Shown here piece by piece: positions 8,248 to 17,389 of a DNA stretch of 64,000 bases. The DNA comes from Poseidonocella sp. HB161398. Lineage in GTDB: Bacteria; Pseudomonadota; Alphaproteobacteria; Rhodobacterales; Rhodobacteraceae. Within the stretch, counting starts at the first letter, position 1. Every line of letters begins with the position of its first letter. The DNA lies in contig NZ_VATA01000004.1 in NCBI RefSeq assembly GCF_005870025.1, positions 186,001 to 250,000 on the forward strand, written 5' to 3'. The notes beneath the pieces were generated by a model. That model was not told the origin of the DNA and made no database searches. It saw nothing but the letters and a program-made list of their open reading frames with translations. A program made the position numbers and the translations under genes.

Positions 8248-9621
8248 ATGTCAGTTGCCCCCGTTCTCGCCCGCCTCGACCAGGATATCGACGCCGCGCT
8301 CGCGCGGCTCTTCGATCTTCTGAGGATCCCGTCGATCTCGACCGATCCGGCCTACAAGGCCGATTGCGACCGGGCGGCGGACTGGCTGGTCGCCGACCTG
8401 GCCTCGATGGGCTTCGACGCCTCCAAGCGCCCCACCCCGGGCCACCCGATGGTCGTCGCGCATTACGACGCGCCGGGGCCGCATGTCCTTTTCTACGGCC
8501 ATTACGACGTGCAGCCGGTCGATCCGCTGGAGCTGTGGGACCGCGATCCCTTCGATCCGCAGATCCAGGACACGCCCAAGGGCCAGGTGATCCGCGGCCG
8601 CGGCACCTCCGACGACAAGGGCCAGCTGATGACCTTCGTCGAGGCCTGCCGCGCCTGGATCGCCGAAACCGGCAGCCTGCCCTGCAAGGTGACGATCTTC
8701 CTCGAGGGCGAGGAAGAGAGCGGCTCGCCCTCGCTCGTGCCCTACATGAAGGAGAATGCCGAGGAGCTGACCGCCGATGTCGCGCTGATCTGCGACACGA
8801 CCCTTTTCGCCGACACGGTGCCCGCGATCACCACCCAGCTGCGCGGCCTCCTCGGCGAGGAGATCACCGTCACCGGCCCGTCGAAGGACCTGCATTCGGG
8901 CATGTTCGGCGGCGTCGCGATGAACCCGGCCCGGGTGCTGGCGAAGATCATCGCCGCGCTGCATGACGGGACCGGCCGGGTCACGGTGCCGGGCTTCTAT
9001 GACGGCGTGCCCGAGCTTTCGCCCGAGCTGAAGGCGCAATGGGACGGGCTCGGCTTCGATGCCGACCGCTTCCTCGGCGATGTCGGCCTGTCGATCCCCG
9101 CGGGCGAGGCCGGGCGCTCGCCGCTGGAGATGATCTGGAGCCAGCCGACCTGCGAGGTGAACGGCATCTGGGGCGGCTATACCGGCGAGGGCTTCAAGAC
9201 CGTCCTGCCCTCCAAGGCCCATGCCAAGATCAGCTTCCGCCTGGTCGGCAGCCAGGACCCGCACAAGCTGCGCGAGAGCTTCCGCGACTACGTTACCGCC
9301 ATGGTCCCGGCCGACTGCCAGATCTCGTTCAAGGGCCACGGCAATTCGCCCGCCAGCGTGATGGAGACCTCGCATCCGGTCTTCGAGAAGAGCCGCCAGG
9401 CGCTGACCGAGGAATGGGGCGTCGAGGCGGCCTTCATCGGCTCGGGCGGCTCGATCCCGATCGCGGGCTATTTCAAGACCTATCTGGGCATGGATTCCGC
9501 GCTGATCGGCTTCGGCCGCGAGGATGACGCGCTGCATTCGCCGAACGAGAAATACGATCTCGAATGCTTCCAGAAGGGCACGCGCAGCTGGGCGCGGATC
9601 CTGGGCGAAATGGGCTCATAA
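8248..9621 (+). CDS. M20-family metallopeptidase (dipeptidase)
   Basis: A 457-residue cytoplasmic dizinc peptidase of the M20 dipeptidase type. Metal and catalytic motifs are in place: G-H-Y-D-V-Q-P (His and Asp), R-G-T-S-D-D-K-G-Q (bridging Asp) and L-E-G-E-E-E-S-G-S (catalytic and ligand Glu). The dimerisation lid occupies roughly residues 210-370. An AGGAG lies 7 bases before the ATG. Substrate range cannot be read from sequence. Its stop overlaps by 6 bases the end of the convergent glycosyltransferase pseudogene. Confidence 0.9.
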   Translation: MSVAPVLARLDQDIDAALARLFDLLRIPSISTDPAYKADCDRAADWLVADLASMGFDASKRPTPGHPMVVAHYDAPGPHVLFYGHYDVQPVDPLELWDRDPFDPQIQDTPKGQVIRGRGTSDDKGQLMTFVEACRAWIAETGSLPCKVTIFLEGEEESGSPSLVPYMKENAEELTADVALICDTTLFADTVPAITTQLRGLLGEEITVTGPSKDLHSGMFGGVAMNPARVLAKIIAALHDGTGRVTVPGFYDGVPELSPELKAQWDGLGFDADRFLGDVGLSIPAGEAGRSPLEMIWSQPTCEVNGIWGGYTGEGFKTVLPSKAHAKISFRLVGSQDPHKLRESFRDYVTAMVPADCQISFKGHGNSPASVMETSHPVFEKSRQALTEEWGVEAAFIGSGGSIPIAGYFKTYLGMDSALIGFGREDDALHSPNEKYDLECFQKGTRSWARILGEMGS

Positions 9622-10519
9622 GAGCGACGAGAACCGCTCCGGCAGGCGGTGGAGCCGGTCTCCGGCCGCCAGCCTGAACGCGAAGAAGGGCGTCCCCGGC
9701 CGGGGCGCCCAGCTTGCCGCCATCGCCGCGCGCTCGGCGGCAAAGCCGAAGCCCCCGTCAATCGCGGCCCCGTCGATCGCAGCGAAATCGGCAGCGTCGT
9801 CGCGCGACCCGGCAAACCAGTGTCTTCCGATCATGCCGTCCCGCGGTCGCGCCAGCCCTGCCTCCTCGGCCGTTGCATTGCGGCGGCCGGCCGTCTGCCG
9901 GAAGAGATCCCGGTCGGCATGCTTGAGATGCAGCAGGTAGAGCCCCTCGGGCACGACCAGCCGCGGCACGTCGGCATAGCCGCGGCACGTCGGCATAATG
10001 CCCGCCGCGCGACAGCCGCACCTGGCCGCGGATCGCGCAGGGCTTGGCATAGAGCGGCGCGACGCGGACATGGCGGCGGGCGCGCAGATAGGGCGCGGCG
10101 AAGGGTGCGGGCTCTTCCGAGGGCCGGTGGACCAGCTCCAGCCCGAAGGGCGTGAGCGCCCGCGCCCGGGGATGGCGCGCCAGGATCCGGGGCAGCGTGC
10201 CGATGGCCGGATCGGCGATCACCAGCTCGTCGACATCGCCGACGATGACCCGGTCGTGATAAAGCCGGAGCCCCTGCGCCAGATGGTTGAGCAGCCGCCA
10301 GCGCAGCGCGTCGAAGCGCGGATCGGGGATGTAGGGAATGGCCAGCACATTCGCCCCCGCCGCCACGTCGCGCACCATCTCGGCACCGCCATGGGCGACC
10401 ACGGTCAGCGCGGACCTGCCGAAGAGACCGCCATAGTAGCCGGTCCAGATCCGCAGGAAGGTTTCATCGTCGCGGACCATGGTCAGGACCGCGACGCGGG
10501 GGGCCGGGCTGTCGCGCAT
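9616..10519 (-). pseudogene. Family 2 glycosyltransferase, frameshifted by a 19-base tandem duplication
   Basis: Two reading frames together encode one glycosyltransferase-family-2-like protein. The first (from ATG 10519) has the N-terminal strand V-A-V-L-T-M-V-R-D-D-E-T-F-L and an acidic motif V-G-D-V-D-E-L. It reads through G-G-H-Y-A-D-V-P-R-L and then goes out of frame. The second resumes at the same peptide (Y-A-D-V-P-R-L) and continues L-Y-L-L-H-L-K-H-A-D-R-D-L-F to a TGA at 9616. The join sits on a perfect 19-base duplication (9959-9996); removing one copy restores one frame of about 295 codons. The gene may be truly broken, reversibly slipped, or misassembled. Confidence 0.8.
9959..9996. 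repeat. Perfect 19-base tandem duplication
   Basis: The unit AGCCGCGGCACGTCGGCAT occurs twice in a row (9959-9977 and 9978-9996). Nineteen is not a multiple of three, so it shifts the glycosyltransferase frame by one. Both copies encode the tail of Y-A-D-V-P-R-L. Confidence 0.95.
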
Positions 10520-10643
10520 GGCACGGACTGTGCCGCCGGCGGGGTTAAGCGCGGGTGACTGGCGGACGGTTTCCGGGACCCCGCCTGCGCGTCCGCCGCG
10601 GTCCATTGCACGGGCCGGGGTGCCATCTCGCGGCCGCGCCCCG

Positions 10644-10659
10644 GGAAACGGCCGTTTCC
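10644..10659. repeat. Perfect 16-bp palindrome
   Basis: GGAAACGGCCGTTTCC is self-complementary over its full length. It lies in the gene-free interval, 125 bases upstream of the broken glycosyltransferase start. Its function is unknown; it could be an operator or a chance repeat. Confidence 0.5.
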
Positions 10660-10951
10660 GTGGAGGCGAAGGACCGCGTTCAAGGTCCGGGGCGACGTGA
10701 AGGGGATTGTTCCCAGATTGCTCAAGGCGGCTCCCGGAGCTGAGCGGTGGCCGCCGTCTTCGCGACCATTTCCCCGGCCTTGTCCCCTGCCGCGGTGGCG
10801 GACCAGATTGCTCCGGCACCTTGCCAGCGTCTTCCGGCTCTATCTGCCCCGGTCCGGGGCCCCTCCAAGCCCGGCCGCCCGCGCCCTGCGGCGGCCGGCC
10901 AGCGATCCGGCGCGCGGCCTGCCTGAGACCTCCGGCAGGCGCCTCCCCGGC

Positions 10952-11011
10952 TAGGGCGCCCGCGCCCGGGGATGGCGCTCCAGGATCTGCGGCAGCGTGC
11001 CGATGGCCGGA
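10952..11011 (-). pseudogene. Fragment of a second glycosyltransferase copy
   Basis: Bases 10957-11011 match 10156-10210 inside the glycosyltransferase at 52 of 55 positions and encode A-I-G-T-L-P-Q-I-L-E-R-H-P-R-A-R-A before a TAG at 10952. Similarity stops abruptly at both ends. This is the remnant of a paralogous gene or of a local duplication, and cannot be functional. Confidence 0.75.
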
Positions 11012-11134
11012 AAGGTCCGAGCGGCGGGAGGATTGCGCGGCACCGGGATACCCGTCCCCGCGCCTCCCCTGGGCTCTCGATTTCGAAAGGCTCTTCGCAG
11101 GATCCGGCCTGCCTTGCGCTGCGGCGGCCGCCCG

Positions 11135-13678
11135 CTAGCGCCCGTCCCCGTCGCCATCGCCGCCGCCGCCATCCATGTCGCCGGCATCCAGCAGGTCGGG
11201 CGCGCCGCGCCTGCCCGCCTCGGGCGCGGCGGGGGGGGCGGCCGGGGGTGCGGCAGGGGGCGGCGCCTGGCCCGGCATGATCGGGTGCTGCCGCGGACCG
11301 GCCGCCTCGTGCAGCCAGACATCCTGCTGCGGGAAGGGGATCTCGATCTTCTCCTCGGCGAAGCGCCGGGCGATCTCGTGGCAGATGTCGGATTTCACCG
11401 TCAGCAGGAAGTTGATGTCGCGCAGGATCGCGCGGATCTCGAAATCCAGCGACGAGGCGCCGAAGCCGATGAAGAGCACCTGCGGCGGCGGCGTGATCGC
11501 CACCATCGGATGCGCCTCGGCGATCTCGCGCAGCACCCGCTCCGCCTTCCGGGTGTCCGTGCCATAGGCCACGCCGACCGGCACGATGGCGCGGCCGATC
11601 AGGTTGCCGCGGGTCCAGTTCGTCACCAGCCCCGAGACCAGATCCGAGTTCGGGATGATGACGTCGGTCCGGTCGAAGGTCTCGATCCGCGTCGCGCGCA
11701 CGGCGATCGCCTTGACGATGCCCATCTGGCCGCCGACCTCGATCCAGTCGCCCTCCGAGACCGGCCGCTCGATCAGCAGGATGATGCCGGAGACGAAATT
11801 CGACACGATGGTCTGCAGCCCGAAGCCGATCCCGACCGAAAGCGCGCCCGCGACGATGGCGATGCTGGAGAGGTCGAGCCCGGTCGAGGTGAAGGCCGCG
11901 AGCCCGGCGAGGAAGACGCCGATATAGCCCGCCCCCGAGGTGATCGCCCGCTGGGCGCCGAGATCGAGCCGGGTCTTGGGCAGGATGGTCTGCGCCAGCG
12001 CCCCCTGCAGGAAGCGGGTCATGCCGTAGCCGATGGCGAAGACCGCGAGGAAGATCACGATCACCGTCGGCGAGAGCGTCACGCCGCCGAAGCTGTAGCC
12101 CGCCTGCAGCCGCGCCCAGAACTCGCTCATGTCCTCGAAGCGCGCGCCCCAGAGCAGCGCCAGGAGCGGCACGCTGGCGAGATAGAGCGCGCCCCCGGCC
12201 AGCGTCGCGCCCAGCCCGTTGGCGGCGGCGGAATCGCCGCGGTGGAGCACGACGAAGAGCTCGGCCACCAGGCTCTGGACGCGGCCGGTGGCCGAGAGCA
12301 GCAGGAAGGTCGAGCAGGCCGGGAAGACCAGCGCCTGGGCGGCGTTGAGGTAGCCCGCCAGCGCCAGCACCGGCGCGGCCAGCGCGACGCCGCGGCCGAA
12401 GACCGCCAGCACGGCGATGATCCGGCGGATGAAGAGCCCGTCATCCCCGGCCTCCTCGGCGCGGGCGGCATCGGCGGGCAGGATGTTCCTGCGCCGGTAG
12501 AGCCGCCCCAGCCGGTAGAGCGCGAGCGAGGCCAGGATCACCGGCACCACCTGCAGGTAGCCGACGGTCTGCTCGCTGAAATCGAGCTCGTCCGTGATGC
12601 GGGTCAGGCCGACGACGATGGAGAGCACGCCCACCATGCCCATCGCGACGCGGCGCGCCGCCCCGGCCAGGCGGTCGGGCAGGATCGCATTGGCCGCGCG
12701 CACGTCGTCATGGCGGCCGGGGAAGATGCGCAGCACCAGCCACGAGCCCAGGATCAGCGTCAGCGCAAGCTGCGAGACCGCCGACAGCAGCGAGGTCCCG
12801 GTATCGCCGAGGATCCCCGACATGCCGATGGCGGTCAGCAGCGCGATCAGCCCCAGCACCGGCAGCACCAGCTGCAGCGTCACCGCCAGGATGTCGACGG
12901 CAAAGCGGGCGACGCGGCTGTTGAGGAACTCGCCGAATTCCAGCAGCGCCGTCGTCCAGCGCCCGGCCCGCCAGAAGAGCAGGATGCCGACGAAGGCCAG
13001 CAGCCCGACCGAGGGCAGAGGCTTCAAGAGCTCGCTGCGGAAGTCCCCGGAGCCGTAGAGCTGGGCGATCTCCAGCGGCACGGCGGCGATGACGCCCAGC
13101 ACTTCGCTGACCGGCTGGGTCCAGTTCAGCGGATTGAGCGGCGACGGCAGGCGCTGGATCAGCTCGGTCGCCTGGCGCTCGCGCAGCACGTCGTCGATCT
13201 CGCGCACCAGCCCGTCGGCATGGGCATGGGCCAGCTCGGCGCGCACCGCGGGCGCCTGCAGCGTCTCGCGCTGCCGGGTCAGGGTCTCGCGCTCGCGGGT
13301 GACGGCCTCGGGCTCGGTCTCGCCCTCCGCAGGCGGCGCGGGCAGCGCCTCGAGCCTGCGGTTGATCGTGCCCAGCTGGCCGCTATTGGCGGTGTTGGCG
13401 GTCAGGAAGCGGTCGCGCCAGACGACCAGCTTCTCGCGCAGGGAATGCAGCGTCGCGTCGGAGGCGGCGCCGACGGCCAGGGTCTGCTCCACCCGCTTGG
13501 CCAGCGCCTCCCATTCCTGGTAGTCGGCCTCGCTCTGCGCGGCGGCCGTCCCGGCCGGGAGCGCGAGGCAGAGCGCCAGCAGGCCCATGGCGAGCGCCCG
13601 GCGCAGGGACAGCCACCAGGCTGCCCCGGAGGCAGGGGCCGGACCGCCGCAGCGCCGCAGGCCCCCCGCCATGCTCAT
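11135..13678 (-). CDS. MscS-type mechanosensitive channel with DUF3772 periplasmic domain
   Basis: A large channel of about 847 residues. A signal peptide (hydrophobic run ending T-A-A-A-Q) precedes a helical DUF3772-like periplasmic domain (about 30-170), roughly ten membrane helices, and a C-terminal MscS core. The core shows G-L-Q-T-I-V-S-N-F-V-S-G after the pore helix and V-I-I-P-N-S in the beta domain. The tail is a Pro/Ala repeat followed by Asp/Gly, expected to be disordered. The ATG at 13678 overlaps the cysK stop as ATGA, so translation is probably coupled. MscS channels release solutes on hypo-osmotic shock. Confidence 0.9.
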   Translation of the reverse strand: MSMAGGLRRCGGPAPASGAAWWLSLRRALAMGLLALCLALPAGTAAAQSEADYQEWEALAKRVEQTLAVGAASDATLHSLREKLVVWRDRFLTANTANSGQLGTINRRLEALPAPPAEGETEPEAVTRERETLTRQRETLQAPAVRAELAHAHADGLVREIDDVLRERQATELIQRLPSPLNPLNWTQPVSEVLGVIAAVPLEIAQLYGSGDFRSELLKPLPSVGLLAFVGILLFWRAGRWTTALLEFGEFLNSRVARFAVDILAVTLQLVLPVLGLIALLTAIGMSGILGDTGTSLLSAVSQLALTLILGSWLVLRIFPGRHDDVRAANAILPDRLAGAARRVAMGMVGVLSIVVGLTRITDELDFSEQTVGYLQVVPVILASLALYRLGRLYRRRNILPADAARAEEAGDDGLFIRRIIAVLAVFGRGVALAAPVLALAGYLNAAQALVFPACSTFLLLSATGRVQSLVAELFVVLHRGDSAAANGLGATLAGGALYLASVPLLALLWGARFEDMSEFWARLQAGYSFGGVTLSPTVIVIFLAVFAIGYGMTRFLQGALAQTILPKTRLDLGAQRAITSGAGYIGVFLAGLAAFTSTGLDLSSIAIVAGALSVGIGFGLQTIVSNFVSGIILLIERPVSEGDWIEVGGQMGIVKAIAVRATRIETFDRTDVIIPNSDLVSGLVTNWTRGNLIGRAIVPVGVAYGTDTRKAERVLREIAEAHPMVAITPPPQVLFIGFGASSLDFEIRAILRDINFLLTVKSDICHEIARRFAEEKIEIPFPQQDVWLHEAAGPRQHPIMPGQAPPPAAPPAAPPAAPEAGRRGAPDLLDAGDMDGGGGDGDGDGR

Positions 13679-14709
13679 GCCTCGGCGAAGACTTCGGGCA
13701 GGTTGCGCCCGGGCCCGGCGAGCCAGCCGGGAACCGGCAGGCCCTTCTCCTTCAGGAAGGCGGGGTTGAAGAGCTTCGACTGGTAGCGCGAGCCGTAGTC
13801 GCACAGCACGGTCACGATCGTGTGTCCCGGGCCCATCTCCTTCGCCATGCGCACGGCGCCGGCGATGTTGATCGCGGTCGAGCCGCCCATCACCAGCCCC
13901 TCGTCCTCGGCAAGGTCGAAGACATAGGGCAGCGCCTCGGCATCGGAGACGTTGTAGCTGTAATCCGGGGTGAAGCCCTCGAGATTGGCGGTGATCCGGC
14001 CCTGGCCGATCCCCTCGGTGATCGAGCCGCCCTCGGCCTTCAGCTCGCCCGTGGTGTAGAAGCTGTGGAGCGCCGCGCCGTCGGGATCGGCGAGGCCGAT
14101 CTTCACGCCCTTCGGCTGCAGCGCCATCGCGATGCCCGCCAGCGTGCCGCCCGAGCCCACCGCGCAGATGAAGCCGTCGACCTTGCCGCCGGTCTGCTCC
14201 CAGATCTCGGGGCCGGTCGAGTCGATATGCGCCTGGCGGTTCGCCACGTTGTCGAACTGGTTCGCCCAGATCGCGCCGTTCGGCTCGGTCTCGGCCAGCT
14301 TCATGGCCAGCCGCTCGGAATAGCGCACGTAGTTGTTGGGGTTCCTGTAGGGCGCGGCCGGGACCTGGACCAGCTCGGCACCGGCGAGCTTGATCATGTC
14401 CTTCTTTTCCTGGCTCTGCGTCTCGGGAATGACGATCACGGTCTTGAAGCCCATCGAGCTGCCGACCAGCGCCAGGCCGATGCCGGTATTGCCGGCCGTG
14501 CCCTCGACGATCGTGCCGCCGGGCTTCAGCTCGCCCTTCTCGATGGCGTCGCGGATGATCCACAGGGCGGCGCGGTCCTTCACCGACTGGCCGGGATTGA
14601 GGAATTCCGCCTTGCCGAGGATCTCGCAGCCGGTCTCCTCGCTCACCTTGTTGAGCCGGATCAGAGGCGTGTTCCCGATGGCCGAAGCGAGGTCCTTGTA
14701 GATCGCCAT
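13675..14709 (-). CDS. cysK: Cysteine synthase A (O-acetylserine sulfhydrylase)
   Basis: This PLP enzyme makes cysteine from O-acetylserine and sulfide. The lysine that binds PLP is Lys44 in G-Q-S-V-K-D-R; the substrate loop is E-G-T-A-G-N-T-G and the phosphate-binding loop G-S-G-G-T-L. At 344 residues it is slightly longer than enterobacterial CysK. The ATG at 14709 is chosen because AAAGGG lies just before it; an ATG six codons upstream would put this site inside the gene. It follows a TrgB-like gene, the order known from the Rhodobacter sphaeroides tellurite-resistance locus, and is coupled to the MscS gene. Confidence 0.93.
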   Translation of the reverse strand: MAIYKDLASAIGNTPLIRLNKVSEETGCEILGKAEFLNPGQSVKDRAALWIIRDAIEKGELKPGGTIVEGTAGNTGIGLALVGSSMGFKTVIVIPETQSQEKKDMIKLAGAELVQVPAAPYRNPNNYVRYSERLAMKLAETEPNGAIWANQFDNVANRQAHIDSTGPEIWEQTGGKVDGFICAVGSGGTLAGIAMALQPKGVKIGLADPDGAALHSFYTTGELKAEGGSITEGIGQGRITANLEGFTPDYSYNVSDAEALPYVFDLAEDEGLVMGGSTAINIAGAVRMAKEMGPGHTIVTVLCDYGSRYQSKLFNPAFLKEKGLPVPGWLAGPGRNLPEVFAEA

Positions 14710-14761
14710 GATGCACCCTTTCGTCAAAGCCCGGCCTATGTACGCGCGGCCGGGACAAGGT

Positions 14762-15853
14762 TCAACCAGCGCCGCGGATCCGTGCCAGATTGAGCTCTAG
14801 CCAGTAGGCGGAAACCAGGAGCGGACCGTCGGGGATCTCGTTCTCCATCAGCATCCGCACCAGCTCCGTCCGCGGCATCACATGGCCGCGGATATCCTCG
14901 CCCTCGGCCGCCACGCCGGCCAGCTTCGCCGCCTCGTCCGGCAGGTCGGCAATGCCGATATAGGAATAGAGATACTCCGAGAAGCAGCCCGTCGACGGGT
15001 AGTAGTCCGCGATGAAATGCAGCTCTGCAAGCTCCAGCCCGGCCTCCTCGGCCGCCTCCTTGCGCGCGGTGGTCTCGGGACTGTGGCCGGGCTCGATCCG
15101 CCCCGCCACCGGCTCCAGCACCCAGGCGGCGGCATCGCCGCGGGCGATCGGGCCGGCGCGCACCTGCTCCACCACCAGCACGCGGTCGCGCACCGGGTCA
15201 TAGGGCAGCACCGTCACCGCGTCCGAGGCCATGAAGACCGCGCGCAGCACCGGCTCGCTATGGCCGCCGTCGAAGCGGGCATGCGAATAGACCAGCTCCT
15301 CGACCGCGAAATAGCTCGAATAGGGCCGCCGCCGCTCGTGCAGGGTGACATCGCCAAGCCCGAGCCCCGAGAGCATCGGCTTCGACGGCGCCACCGCCGC
15401 CGCGGCCAGCGAGGAGGCGCGGAACAGGATCACCGGCAGCCGGCTGGCCACCTCGGCCGCGGCCAGGCTGCCGCGATAGCCCAGGATCTCGGGAACCGCC
15501 CGGGCGAGGATCGCGCCCCAGCCGAGGAACTCCGCCTCCGCCCATGGAACATCGCCCGGCGCGGCGGGCTCGAAGGCGACCGCCGCGACCGTCCCCTCGG
15601 GCGTCTCGACCTGGCGCGCCGTCTCGCCGAGCCCCAGCGCCGCCGCAACATAGCGCAGCGCGTCGAGATCCTCGGCGGCAAGCGCGGCCAGCATCACCGG
15701 CAAGGGCCCCTCGCCCGCGCCGATCGCCGGCACGGCCAGCTCGCCGCCGACCAGCCGCGCCTGCGCGATCTGCGCCGGAACCGCCTCTGCCGCGCCGATC
15801 GCGCGGAGGAACCCGGGCGCTGCGAGAGATCCCTGAAAACACGTCCTGACCAT
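14762..15853 (-). CDS. trgB: TrgB-like protein: gamma-glutamylcyclotransferase-like region plus NUDIX hydrolase domain
   Basis: A 363-residue protein. The first half starts as a gamma-glutamylcyclotransferase-like fold and the second (about 180-355) is a NUDIX domain of the ADP-ribose pyrophosphatase type. The Nudix box reads [23 protein letters not shown]. Against GX5EX7REUXEEXGU, the first Glu is His and the Arg is Lys, while the E-x-x-E-E metal ligands are kept. The neighbouring cysK matches the Rhodobacter trgB-cysK tellurite region, which is the basis of the name. The ATG at 15853 has GGAAGG 8 bases before it. Confidence 0.8.
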   Translation of the reverse strand: MVRTCFQGSLAAPGFLRAIGAAEAVPAQIAQARLVGGELAVPAIGAGEGPLPVMLAALAAEDLDALRYVAAALGLGETARQVETPEGTVAAVAFEPAAPGDVPWAEAEFLGWGAILARAVPEILGYRGSLAAAEVASRLPVILFRASSLAAAAVAPSKPMLSGLGLGDVTLHERRRPYSSYFAVEELVYSHARFDGGHSEPVLRAVFMASDAVTVLPYDPVRDRVLVVEQVRAGPIARGDAAAWVLEPVAGRIEPGHSPETTARKEAAEEAGLELAELHFIADYYPSTGCFSEYLYSYIGIADLPDEAAKLAGVAAEGEDIRGHVMPRTELVRMLMENEIPDGPLLVSAYWLELNLARIRGAG

Positions 15854-15994
15854 GACTGGCACCTTCCGAACCGACTGTGCGTGTTTTGGCCCCGCAGCCC
15901 CGCGCCGGTCCAGCCATGCACCTTGCGGCATAGGGACCCGGCCCCTGCGCGCGGGCGCTTCTCACTGCCCGCAAAAGGCAGTAGAGACGCCGCC

Positions 15995-17329
15995 ATGACA
16001 GAACGGTTGAACATCATCGGCGGCGGCATGGCCGGATCCGAGGCGGCCTGGCAGGCGGTCTCGATGGGCGTGCCGGTGACCATCCACGAAATGCGCCCCC
16101 AGGTGGGGACCTTCGCGCACCAGACCGGCGACCTGGCCGAGATGGTCTGCTCCAACTCCTTCCGCTCGGATGACAGCGAGCAGAACGCCGTCGGGCTTCT
16201 CCACTGGGAGATGCGCCAGGCCGGCGGGCTGATCATGGAGATGGCCGACCGCCACCGCCTGCCCGCGGGCGGCGCGCTGGCCGTCGACCGCGACGCCTTC
16301 TCCCAGGGCGTCACCGAGCGGCTGCGCGCCCATCCGCTGGTCGAGGTCGCCGAGGGCGAGATCACCAGCCTGCCCGAAGACGGCCAGTGGATCATCGCCA
16401 CCGGCCCGCTGACCTCGGGCAGCCTCGCCGAGGCGATCCGCGCCGAGACCGGCGCCGAGGCCCTGGCCTTCTTCGACGCGATCGCGCCGATCATCTATTT
16501 CGACTCGATCGACCTCTCGAAGGCCTGGTTCCAGAGCCGCTACGACAAGGGCGAGACCGAGGAAGAGCGCACCGCCTACCTGAACTGCCCGATGGACAAG
16601 GCGCAGTACGACGCCTTCATCGACGCGATCCTCGCCGCCGAGAAGACCGAGTTCCACGAGGGCGAGACGGCGAAGTACTTCGACGGCTGCCTGCCGATCG
16701 AGGTGATGGCCGAGCGCGGCCGCGAGACCCTGCGCCACGGCCCGATGAAGCCCGTCGGCCTGACGAACCCGCACCAGCCCGAGATCAAGGCCCATGCCGT
16801 GGTGCAGCTGCGCCGCGACAACAAGCTGGGCACGCTCTTCAACATCGTCGGCTTCCAGACCAAGATGAAATACGGCGCCCAGACCGAGGTCTTCAAGCTG
16901 ATCCCGGGACTGGAAACCGCGCGCTTCGCCCGGCTGGGCGGCATCCACCGCAACACCTTCCTCAACTCGCCGACGCTTCTGGATGACCAGATGCGGCTGA
17001 GATCGCGGCCGAATATCCGCTTCGCCGGGCAGATCACCGGGGTCGAGGGCTATGTCGAAAGCGCGGGCATGGGGCTTCTGGCTGGCCGGCTGGCCGCGTC
17101 CGAAATGCTGGGCCGGACGCTTGGCGCGCCGCCCGACGTGACCGCGACCGGAGCGCTTGTCACGCATATCACCGGCGGCGCAGAGGCGAAGACCTTCCAG
17201 CCGATGAATGTCAATTTCGGGCTCTTTCCGCCGATCGACGCGCGTGGCGGACGGCGCGGCCGCAAGGACCGCTACAAGGCCTATACCGACCGGGCGAAGG
17301 AGGCCTGGACCGGCTGGCTCGGCGCCTGA
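15995..17329 (+). CDS. trmFO: Folate-dependent tRNA (uracil-54-C5) methyltransferase TrmFO
   Basis: TrmFO methylates U54 of the tRNA T-loop using methylenetetrahydrofolate and FADH2. It has 444 residues and opens with the FAD-binding motif [13 protein letters not shown]. The catalytic region C-S-N-S-F-R-S-D and the C-terminal G-Y-V-E-S-A-A/G-M-G signature are present, as is N-x-N-F-G-L-F-P-P near the end. It is divergent from trgB, with 141 bases between the starts. A GC hairpin follows 19 bases past the stop. Confidence 0.96.
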   Translation: MTERLNIIGGGMAGSEAAWQAVSMGVPVTIHEMRPQVGTFAHQTGDLAEMVCSNSFRSDDSEQNAVGLLHWEMRQAGGLIMEMADRHRLPAGGALAVDRDAFSQGVTERLRAHPLVEVAEGEITSLPEDGQWIIATGPLTSGSLAEAIRAETGAEALAFFDAIAPIIYFDSIDLSKAWFQSRYDKGETEEERTAYLNCPMDKAQYDAFIDAILAAEKTEFHEGETAKYFDGCLPIEVMAERGRETLRHGPMKPVGLTNPHQPEIKAHAVVQLRRDNKLGTLFNIVGFQTKMKYGAQTEVFKLIPGLETARFARLGGIHRNTFLNSPTLLDDQMRLRSRPNIRFAGQITGVEGYVESAGMGLLAGRLAASEMLGRTLGAPPDVTATGALVTHITGGAEAKTFQPMNVNFGLFPPIDARGGRRGRKDRYKAYTDRAKEAWTGWLGA

Positions 17330-17348
17330 ACGCGGCCCGGAAAGACAG

Positions 17349-17371
17349 GGCGGCGCCGGCCCGGCGCCGCC
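17349..17371 (+). terminator. GC hairpin between trmFO and the cyclic-nucleotide protein gene
   Basis: An almost perfect inverted repeat (GGCGGCGCC / GGCGCCGCC around a short centre) fills the gap after trmFO and ends 4 bases before the GGGAGG ribosome site of the next gene. No U run follows. It could end trmFO transcription or influence translation of the next gene. Confidence 0.4.
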
Positions 17372-17389
17372 GAAAGGGAGGAATTTCAC

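Larger units (their letters stand above)
10520..11134. other. Gene-free interval with decayed sequence
   Basis: About 615 bases between the glycosyltransferase and the MscS gene carry no convincing gene: the open frames present are low-complexity Arg/Pro/Ala readings without ribosome sites or recognisable domains. It holds a perfect 16-bp palindrome (10644-10659) and a fragment of a second glycosyltransferase gene (10952-11011). It looks like a site of deletion and decay. Confidence 0.6.

Noticed and set aside
10644-10659. The 16-bp palindrome as a terminator
   Set aside because: A perfect palindrome has no loop, and no U run follows on either strand.
10483-10819. Upstream extension of the glycosyltransferase to an ATG at 10819
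   Set aside because: The added 100 residues are Pro/Arg-rich noise; the family N-terminus begins right after the ATG at 10519.
10997-13786. A 929-codon open frame antisense to the MscS gene
   Set aside because: A shadow of the channel gene: rich in Arg, Gln, His and Gly with no domain.
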